Under the pieces are notes generated by a model that was not told the origin of the DNA, searched no databases, and saw only the letters and a program-made list of their open reading frames with translations. Below, piece by piece: positions 1 to 4,136 of a DNA stretch of 5,243 bases; within the stretch, counting starts at the first letter, position 1, and the number at the start of each line of letters is the position of its first letter. Origin of the DNA: Gammaproteobacteria bacterium RBG_16_37_9 (GTDB lineage: Bacteria > Pseudomonadota > Gammaproteobacteria > UBA9339); the NCBI GenBank assembly GCA_001801345.1, contig MGXJ01000019.1, positions 2,903 through 8,145 of the forward strand. The letters are read 5' to 3'. The translations under genes and the position numbers were made by a program.

Positions 1-1
1 A

Positions 2-619
2 CTCTCATTTAAAAAAGTCGCTGATATTCTTACCGGTTCAATTATTAAGCGATTATCTATGGGTAGAGACCATGGCGTAGCGATACTTGCAGAAGGTATT
101 TCGGAGATGTTTGATCTTGAAGAGCTAAGTAGATATGAAGATGTTGAAAAAAACGAGAAAGGTGAAATTAGACTCCCAGATCTCCATATTGGCAGGGTGC
201 TTAAAGATTTTGTCAATAAAACGCTACAATCAATGGGAATAAAGGTTGGTATTATCGTAGATAAGAATATTGGTTATGAACTACGTGCCGCAGATCCTAT
301 TCCATTTGATGTGGAATATGTAAGAAATCTTGGTTATGGCGCTATACGTTATCTTTTGCAGGGCGGCACAGGTTCAATGATTGTTTTTTATGAAGGAAAT
401 ATCAAGGCAGTGCCATTTATCGAAATGATTGATCATACTACAGGAAGAATGAAAATCAGAAAGGTGGACATCAATACAGAAACCTATGAAGTAGCAAGAA
501 AATATATGATCCGCCTTGAAAAGGAAGATTTTGAAGGCGAGCGTTTAAAAAAACTTGCCAAAACTGCTAATATGACCCAGGAAAAATTTAAGAAGCGTTT
601 TGAGTATATATTGTCTTAG
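2..619 (+). CDS. 6-phosphofructokinase family protein, C-terminal part (probably PPi-dependent type)
   Basis: Open at the left window edge: the frame is open from base 2 and reads LSFKKVADILTGSIIKRLS before the first ATG at 59, so that ATG is internal. 205 residues are visible, ending TAG at 617-619. Phosphofructokinases phosphorylate fructose 6-phosphate in the cytoplasm as the committing step of glycolysis. Visible marks are the AEG motif (visible residues 30-32), which contacts fructose 6-phosphate in this family, and GYELRAADPIPFD (91-103), the C-terminal sugar-phosphate binding segment. The ATP-dependent PfkA form of that segment is QRGG-like. The GYELR form here resembles pyrophosphate-dependent (Pfp) and related clades, so PPi is the likelier donor. 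The donor-deciding GGDD/GGDG motif lies outside the window, so this stays open. Repeat copy A starts 7 nt after the stop. No strong intrinsic terminator follows directly. Confidence 0.85.
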   Translation, partial: LSFKKVADILTGSIIKRLSMGRDHGVAILAEGISEMFDLEELSRYEDVEKNEKGEIRLPDLHIGRVLKDFVNKTLQSMGIKVGIIVDKNIGYELRAADPIPFDVEYVRNLGYGAIRYLLQGGTGSMIVFYEGNIKAVPFIEMIDHTTGRMKIRKVDINTETYEVARKYMIRLEKEDFEGERLKKLAKTANMTQEKFKKRFEYILS

Positions 620-626
620 GTGAAGT

Positions 627-756
627 GATCCCCGCAAAATTAAAATAATTATCCGTTAGGAGCTAAATTTAATGTTAGCCAAAGGTTCGCGTTATTTGCA
701 AACCGTAGAGCTGGGTTGTTGAGTGTAGAACAATCCAAGCTCTGAAAGAGCGAAAT
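627..756 (+). repeat. Modular post-stop repeat, copy A
   Basis: Fills the gap between the convergent phosphofructokinase and MFS genes. It starts GATCCCCGCAAAATTAAAAT 7 nt after the phosphofructokinase stop and ends AAGCTCTGAAAGAGCGAAAT (737-756) 5 nt beyond the MFS stop. It shares its start with copies B and C. It also shares an interior block, GCTAAATTTAATGTTAGCC (662-680), with B (one-base indel), and a 36-bp end block (721-756, 34 of 36 identical) with C (3911-3946). The interior block is itself an inverted repeat, GCTAA/TTAGC. No coding potential is seen. Likely a mobile or gene-end structural repeat; its function is unknown. Confidence 0.7.
739..751 (-). terminator. Small hairpin after the MFS gene (weak terminator candidate)
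   Basis: GCTCT-GAA-AGAGC forms a 5-bp stem with a 3-nt loop, 10 nt beyond the MFS stop on the minus strand. On that strand the stem is followed by TTGGATTG rather than a T run, so it is a poor intrinsic terminator by itself. The same hairpin recurs at 3929-3941 and, with a swapped base pair, at 3997-4009. Confidence 0.35.
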
Positions 757-761
757 AAATG

Positions 762-1988
762 CTAATCAATTTTTGCAACAGCCATAACAGTCCCTAACAA
801 AAACAATCCCCCTGCAATAACCAGTGGCAAATTGAAACTAAAAACCAATAAAACACCTGTGACTGGAGGCACTACTGCCCACGCAAGAGCAGCTAAACTA
901 TTGCCAACTCCCATCATCCATCCCTGTTCGTTTTCTTTAGCACTATCAGAAAGATTAGTAATAATAGCGTTTGCTCCGATGGCAATAGCAAATGACATTG
1001 GTAAAATATTAATCCAGATGCCAATTTCAGAATTATAAATTACATTTACAAAGCAACAAATTGCTGCGATGACAAGAGTGATAGAAATAATTTTTTTTAA
1101 GGAAATATAGCGAGTTAAAATGCGGACCATTACCAGTAAGCAAAAGCAAAATATCACTCCAAGCAGCGATAAGTAATATCCAAGTAAGCGACTGGAATAA
1201 TTATATTTTTGAATTAAAGCTAAAAAATTAGTTTGTAGATATAACGCCCAGCCAATTTGCAGACATAGATAAATCAGCGCAGTTATACGAATATTTTTAT
1301 TAGTAAAAGCTCGGGCAAAGATGAAAAGTTTTTGTATAAATCGTAATTTATTTGTAGCTTGAGTTTTATCGATTTTCTTGTAAGTTTTTAGTAGAAATAA
1401 CGAGCTTAGCAAAGCAAGCATTGCTGCAAAATAAAATGGAGTGGTGAGATTAAACCAACCGACTAACGTATTGTCTATCAATAAACTACTAATTATTGGG
1501 CCAAAAATAAAACCAATATTGTTTGCTGCTGAAATAATTCCAAGGTGAGCCGATTTATTTTCTTTGGTGCTAATATCAATTATGGCTGCTTGGGCAATTA
1601 CTTGGCTTGCGGCGATAGCCCCAAGCCATGCTCGACTAAAAATTAATAGTAACAACTGATTAAAAATTATGCCAAGCGCAGTTATCCCCATGCCGATAGC
1701 GGTCCCAATAAGACAAACAAGCAGAACTTTGCGTCGACCAATATAATCAGAGAGATCGCCAAGAATTGGTGCGCCGAGAAATGTAAACAAAGGTGCAGTG
1801 CCGATAGTTATGCCGTATAAAATATTTCGCCACTGGATCGATACCGAATTTGCAAATAGTGTGGTAGTTTTGCTGGTAAATAATGGACCAAGCAGTGGCC
1901 ATACAAATCCGACTCCCATGGTATCAATTGTGATTATCAAAAATAAAGCGATAATCAAAAGACGATTATTGGATTTATCAGTTGTCAC
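762..1988 (-). CDS. MFS transporter, TetA/DHA1-like (12 TM)
   Basis: 408 residues, the usual length for a 12-TM major facilitator drug:H+ antiporter or efflux protein of the inner membrane. TM1 holds the TetA-type signature IDTMGVGFVWPLL (residues 21-33). Motif A, GDLSDYIGRRK (77-87), lies in the TM2-TM3 loop. Motif B is around FSRAWLGAIAAS (117-128) with Arg119. The antiporter motif C is around NNIGFIFGP (156-164). A basic central loop (about 200-225) separates the two six-helix halves. The start is GTG at 1986-1988, 5 nt after the ybhB stop. No ATG occurs before TM1, and the Shine-Dalgarno is poor, suggesting translational coupling to ybhB. Substrate cannot be read from sequence; multidrug or metabolite export are both possible. 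The last codons include GGCTGTTGCAA, which matches the terminal repeat of the element at 2754-2929. Confidence 0.9.
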   Translation of the reverse strand: MTTDKSNNRLLIIALFLIITIDTMGVGFVWPLLGPLFTSKTTTLFANSVSIQWRNILYGITIGTAPLFTFLGAPILGDLSDYIGRRKVLLVCLIGTAIGMGITALGIIFNQLLLLIFSRAWLGAIAASQVIAQAAIIDISTKENKSAHLGIISAANNIGFIFGPIISSLLIDNTLVGWFNLTTPFYFAAMLALLSSLFLLKTYKKIDKTQATNKLRFIQKLFIFARAFTNKNIRITALIYLCLQIGWALYLQTNFLALIQKYNYSSRLLGYYLSLLGVIFCFCLLVMVRILTRYISLKKIISITLVIAAICCFVNVIYNSEIGIWINILPMSFAIAIGANAIITNLSDSAKENEQGWMMGVGNSLAALAWAVVPPVTGVLLVFSFNLPLVIAGGLFLLGTVMAVAKID

Positions 1989-1993
1989 GTATT

Positions 1994-2503
1994 TTATTTT
2001 ACTCTTTTATAAAGGCTAGTTAGTGTTGTGGTTGCAAGAATATGTTTTTCCATTGACTTACGCAATATTTTGCTAGTTACCGTTCCTGATAAATTAAGCA
2101 TGGTATCTAAAGCGTATAGATGAAAAATATAGCGATGTTCGCCTGATGGTGGGCAAGGCGCGCCATATTCTGCTTTAGGCCAACTGTTGAGGCCGACTTT
2201 AGTTCCCTTGGGTAAAAGAGTTACGTTTTCTGGCAAAGAATTTGTTGTTGGTGGCAGATTATATAAAACCCAGTGATCCCAAGTTCCCGCTGGTGCATCA
2301 GGATCATCATAGATTAAAGCAAATGATTGAGTATTAGCAGGTGCATCTTGCCAATTAATTGGTGGCGAGATGCTTGTTCCATCACAGGTATATTTAGTCG
2401 GTAGTTTGCCGCCATCGGTAAAAGCAGTGCTGGTTAGTTTCATTGCTATGGCTCCTTGGGTTAAAAATAATAGTATTAAAACTAGTAAAGTTTTGTGTGG
2501 CAT
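1994..2503 (-). CDS. YbhB/YbcL family Raf kinase inhibitor-like (PEBP) protein, exported
   Basis: 169 residues. Bacterial PEBP-fold proteins bind small anionic or phosphate ligands; their physiological role is poorly known. The conserved pocket is clear: DDPDAPAGTWDHWVLYN (residues 66-82) and GAPCPPSGEHRYIFHLYALD (114-133), with the family His77, His123 and Arg124. Residues 1-20 look like a textbook Sec signal peptide: Lys4, a Leu/Ile-rich core, then the AIA cleavage motif before Met21, so the product should be periplasmic, as for YbcL-type members. An alternative start is Met21 (ATG at 2441-2443), preceded by a perfect AAGGAG (2452-2457) with 8-nt spacing. That form would be a 149-residue cytoplasmic protein, YbhB-like. 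The first ATG has only AAGGA at a 12-nt distance, and that sequence lies inside the adjacent inverted-repeat element. Likely co-transcribed with the downstream MFS gene. Confidence 0.93.
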   Translation of the reverse strand: MPHKTLLVLILLFLTQGAIAMKLTSTAFTDGGKLPTKYTCDGTSISPPINWQDAPANTQSFALIYDDPDAPAGTWDHWVLYNLPPTTNSLPENVTLLPKGTKVGLNSWPKAEYGAPCPPSGEHRYIFHLYALDTMLNLSGTVTSKILRKSMEKHILATTTLTSLYKRVK

Positions 2504-2505
2504 TT

Positions 2506-2599
2506 AGGTGTCAAGTCCTTACAACATACAACGCATTTGCTTTTATAACTGAGCCAGATTATGACAGATTTCGTTGTGTGTTGTAAGGACTTGACACCT
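2506..2599. repeat. 94-bp inverted-repeat element (MITE-like) with 28-bp arms
   Basis: The left arm (2506-2533, beginning AGGTGTCAAGTCCTTACAAC) and the right arm (2572-2599) are reverse complements at 27 of 28 positions, separated by a 38-bp non-palindromic centre. The element sits in the divergent promoter region, ending 2 nt before the ybhB start codon on one side and 38 nt before the signal-peptide ORF on the other. It has no coding capacity, so it would be non-autonomous if mobile. Flanking T-rich sequence prevents a clear target duplication call. Read on the plus strand, the long stem is followed by seven T residues (2599-2605), so it could also stop plus-strand transcription. Confidence 0.75.
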
Positions 2600-2619
2600 T
2601 TTTTTATCTTTAGTCTAAT
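2591..2619 (+). promoter_or_regulatory. Candidate sigma-70 promoter for the ankyrin gene
   Basis: TTGACA (2591-2596, 6 of 6 to the -35 consensus) and TCTAAT (2614-2619, 5 of 6 to the -10 consensus) are separated by exactly 17 bp. The -35 lies inside the right arm of the inverted-repeat element and the -10 lies outside it, so the insertion may have created a hybrid promoter. The predicted start near 2626 would cut into the AAGGAG at 2621-2626, a point against it being the only start. Confidence 0.5.
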
Positions 2620-2637
2620 TAAGGAGAGAAAAGGAAT

Positions 2638-2781
2638 ATGTTGAATATAAACCTCCGTAAAATTCATGCAGTTATTATTGTGTGTATATCAATGCTTATG
2701 CTTACTCCATGTGTTTATGGTAAAGAGGACAAGTTAAAGATGCTAAGCATTATGGGAGCGTTGCAATCCGAAAATTTTTAA
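2638..2781 (+). pseudogene. 5' fragment (signal peptide) of the split ankyrin-repeat gene
   Basis: ATG at 2638 is preceded by AAGGAG (2621-2626). The frame reads 47 codons to TAA at 2779-2781. Residues 1-28 form a Sec-type signal peptide: Arg7 and Lys8, a hydrophobic stretch AVIIVCISMLMLTPC, then VYG before KED as a plausible cleavage site. Cys is preceded by Pro, so it is not a good lipobox. The last codons already lie in the inserted element, which begins at 2754. Removing 2754-2934 (element plus one ATTAT) joins codon ATA (2752-2753 plus 2935) and continues in frame as EKIEKGMEQLDSG into the ORF at 2954. The intact product would be 322 residues. Whether the fragment is still translated is unknown. 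Confidence 0.8.
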
Positions 2782-2934
2782 ACGAATACCCTATCTTGTC
2801 ATCCCCGTAGGGAAACGGGGATCCAGCGCAAGGATGCGAATATATTGGTCCGCACGATACTGCGTCCATGTAACTGGATCCCAGCAGTCCCTGCTGGGAT
2901 GACACGAAAGTTCGGATTGCAACAGCCCCATTAT
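2749..2934. mobile_element. 176-bp MITE-like element with ATTAT target-site duplication
   Basis: The element spans 2754-2929, with direct repeats ATTAT at 2749-2753 and 2930-2934. Its termini are inverted repeats: GGGAGCGTTGCAATCCGAA on the left against GGGGCTGTTGCAATCCGAA on the right, read inward, 16 of 19 identical. A GGGGCTGTTGCA-like end is reminiscent of IS5-group insertion sequences, though those usually make shorter duplications, so the family is not assigned. No transposase is present, so it must be mobilised in trans. The interior is a palindromic core described separately. It interrupts a secreted ankyrin-repeat gene and, at 181 bp including one duplication, shifts the frame as well as adding stops. 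Confidence 0.85.
2797..2904. repeat. GTCATCC-type double-hairpin palindrome, copy 1
   Basis: The outer ends GTCATCCC (2798-2805) and GGGATGAC (2896-2903) pair, as do GGATCCAG (2819-2826) and CTGGATCC (2874-2881). Each half also folds alone: ATCCCCGT/ACGGGGAT (2801-2808 with 2815-2822) and ATCCCAGCAG/CTGCTGGGAT (2878-2887 with 2891-2900, loop TCC). This architecture matches palindromic repeats common in Rickettsia, Wolbachia and some intracellular gammaproteobacteria. It is nested in the 176-bp element. Confidence 0.75.
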
Positions 2935-2953
2935 AGAAAAGATCGAAAAAGGA

Positions 2954-3787
2954 ATGGAGCAATTAGATTCAGGGCTAGAGAAAGGTAGTTTAGATATAGA
3001 TAAGTTGAAAATTAAAGTAATAGAATTGGGTTATAAAAAAACTTATGAAGAAATAAAATTTAAAGTAAAACCCAAAGTTTTAAAATTAGATAACCTAATG
3101 ATGGGGCGTCAATTTGATTTGATTATTTATATAATGGAAAATAAAGATTTTTTTGGGCTAGACAATGAAGAGATAAAGATTATTGATAATTATTTGAATT
3201 ACTATGGTGAAAATGATATTTGGATTTCGCGTGCTATTTCTATAGGTAACGAATCTTACGAACTTAAATCTTTAATAGATGGAAAATCAAAAGAAGAAAG
3301 TCTAATTGAAATAATGAGATGGCTTTGTAATAGAGGCATAGATTTAAATAAAATTTTTATTCTTCATACAGCGGCATTTTTTGGTAGTTCAAAGCTTATA
3401 CAATTGATGGCTAAAGCTGAATTAGAGATAGATATTAATGCTATAGGGGATGATGGAAAAACCGCCCTTCATGTTGTAGCTTCATCATTGTATGGTAATC
3501 AAGAAACGGTAGAGGCGCTTATTGAATTTGGAGCAGATATTAATGCATTTGACCGTAATAACAATACTCCGCTTGATCTTGCGAAAAAGATGTTTGCATA
3601 TATAAACGCGAGCACGTTGCGTTTAAGTATTTATGATGAATATAAAAGGAATGCACAAGCGATTATAAAATTGTTGGAAGACAGTGGCGCGTTAACAGGT
3701 GAAAAAGTTAAGGAGCAAGGAGATCAATCTACAAGTACAAGCGGTGGTTGGTTGAGGTATTTAGGAGCCACGATGATGCCTCACTGA
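2954..3787 (+). CDS. Ankyrin-repeat protein, remaining 3' ORF of a disrupted secreted protein
   Basis: 277 codons from ATG 2954 to TGA 3785-3787. The N-terminal 110 residues are Lys- and Glu-rich, with no family recognised. From about residue 114 come degenerate ankyrin repeats: a first around RWLCNRGIDLN and ILHTAAFFGS, a clear second at 167-200 (DGKTALHVVA, then VEALIEFGADINAFD), and a third starting NNNTPLDLAKK (202-212) and resuming at NAQAIIKLLEDSGA (233-246). Ankyrin repeats mediate protein binding and are frequent in effectors of intracellular bacteria. The C-terminal tail is Ser/Thr/Gly-rich. The Shine-Dalgarno for 2954 is bad (AAGGA touches the ATG), as expected if this ATG was internal before insertion. 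The native start is 2638. As it stands the protein would be leaderless and cytoplasmic, if made at all. Confidence 0.8.
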   Translation: MEQLDSGLEKGSLDIDKLKIKVIELGYKKTYEEIKFKVKPKVLKLDNLMMGRQFDLIIYIMENKDFFGLDNEEIKIIDNYLNYYGENDIWISRAISIGNESYELKSLIDGKSKEESLIEIMRWLCNRGIDLNKIFILHTAAFFGSSKLIQLMAKAELEIDINAIGDDGKTALHVVASSLYGNQETVEALIEFGADINAFDRNNNTPLDLAKKMFAYINASTLRLSIYDEYKRNAQAIIKLLEDSGALTGEKVKEQGDQSTSTSGGWLRYLGATMMPH

Positions 3788-3789
3788 TA

Positions 3790-3946
3790 GATCCCCACCA
3801 ATTTTTTGAAAAATCTACCCGTAATGGTTGTCATCCTCGCGCTTGACGCGAGGATCTAGCATAGCATGTCGAGATCCTCGGATCTTCGTCCGAGGATGAC
3901 ATAGAATTTAGAGTATAGAACGATCCAAGCTCTGAAAGAGCGAAAT
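3790..3946 (+). repeat. Modular post-stop repeat, copy C
   Basis: Begins GATCCCCACCAATTTTTTGA 2 nt after the ankyrin stop codon and ends with the 36-bp block (3911-3946) shared with copy A, including the GCTCT-GAA-AGAGC hairpin (3929-3941). Between these lies a GTCATCC palindrome (3829-3901) absent from A and B, which accounts for its greater length. It faces copy B tail to tail across the convergent ankyrin/rlmI gap. Confidence 0.7.
3829..3901. repeat. GTCATCC-type double-hairpin palindrome, copy 2
   Basis: The outer ends GTCATCCTCG (3830-3839) and CGAGGATGAC (3891-3900) are perfect inverted repeats. Each half folds on its own: ATCCTCGCG/CGCGAGGAT (3833-3841 with 3847-3855) and ATCCTCGGA/TCCGAGGAT (3874-3882 with 3889-3897). 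It has the same plan as the copy at 2797-2904 but a shorter centre and different stems. It sits inside modular repeat copy C. Confidence 0.75.
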
Positions 3947-3996
3947 GTGTGATTGTTATGCATAACATAAACCTAAAAAAGAATTATTTTTATTTC

Positions 3997-4020
3997 GCTC
4001 CTTCGGAGCTTTTTATTATT
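3997..4020 (+). terminator. Intrinsic terminator for plus-strand transcription
   Basis: GCTCC-TTC-GGAGC (3997-4009) is a GC-rich 5-bp stem followed immediately by TTTTTATTATT (4010-4020), a good rho-independent form for transcripts coming from the ankyrin gene. It is the outer end of repeat copy B read on the opposite strand. Confidence 0.6.
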
Positions 4021-4080
4021 TTTACAATATACCCAGACCTGCACTCGCTTCGCTCGTTCAGTCTGGGCTAACATAAATTT

Positions 4081-4095
4081 AGCCCCTGCGGGGCT
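4081..4095 (-). terminator. Hairpin downstream of rlmI (terminator candidate)
   Basis: AGCCCC-TGC-GGGGCT (plus strand) is a perfect 6-bp stem 42 nt beyond the rlmI stop. On the minus strand it is followed by AAATTTATG, which has only a short T tract, so termination strength is uncertain. It lies within repeat copy B. Confidence 0.35.
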
Positions 4096-4136
4096 GTGGA
4101 TTTATTTTAAAATTTGTGGGGATCCATCAGAACCTT

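Larger units (their letters stand above)
3993..4124 (-). repeat. Modular post-stop repeat, copy B
   Basis: On the minus strand it begins GATCCCCACAAATTTTAAAA (4124 leftward), 12 nt after the rlmI stop. It shares GGCTAAATTTATGTTAGCC with copy A and ends in the hairpin GCTCC-GAA-GGAGC followed by GAAAT (to 3993). Its interior carries extra palindromes: AGCCCC-TGC-GGGGCT at 4081-4095, GGGCTAA/TTAGCCC at 4065-4071 with 4079-4085, and CCCAGAC/GTCTGGG at 4032-4038 with 4061-4067. It is non-coding. Confidence 0.7.

Noticed and set aside
832..1038. Short plus-strand ORFs inside the MFS and rlmI genes (832-1038, 1798-2019, 4116-4298)
   Set aside because: All lie opposite strongly supported coding regions and show no family features.
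2506..2599. Target-site duplication around the 94-bp inverted repeat
   Set aside because: Only short T runs flank both ends, so no duplication can be distinguished from background.
2482..2667. 61-codon minus-strand ORF overlapping the ybhB start
   Set aside because: It reads through the 94-bp inverted repeat in another frame of ybhB, with no domain and no ribosome site. Treated as a shadow.
2638..2730. Lipoprotein signal in the ankyrin leader
   Set aside because: The Cys follows LTP, which does not fit the usual lipobox small residue before Cys; a signal peptidase I site fits better.
2750..2962. 70-codon minus-strand ORF across the 176-bp element
   Set aside because: It is simply the antisense of the palindromic element and its flanks. 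No start signal, no recognisable domain, and its ends track the insertion.
627..4124. CRISPR or tandem-repeat array made of the recurring blocks
   Set aside because: The copies are dispersed, in both orientations and of unequal length, without regular spacers.
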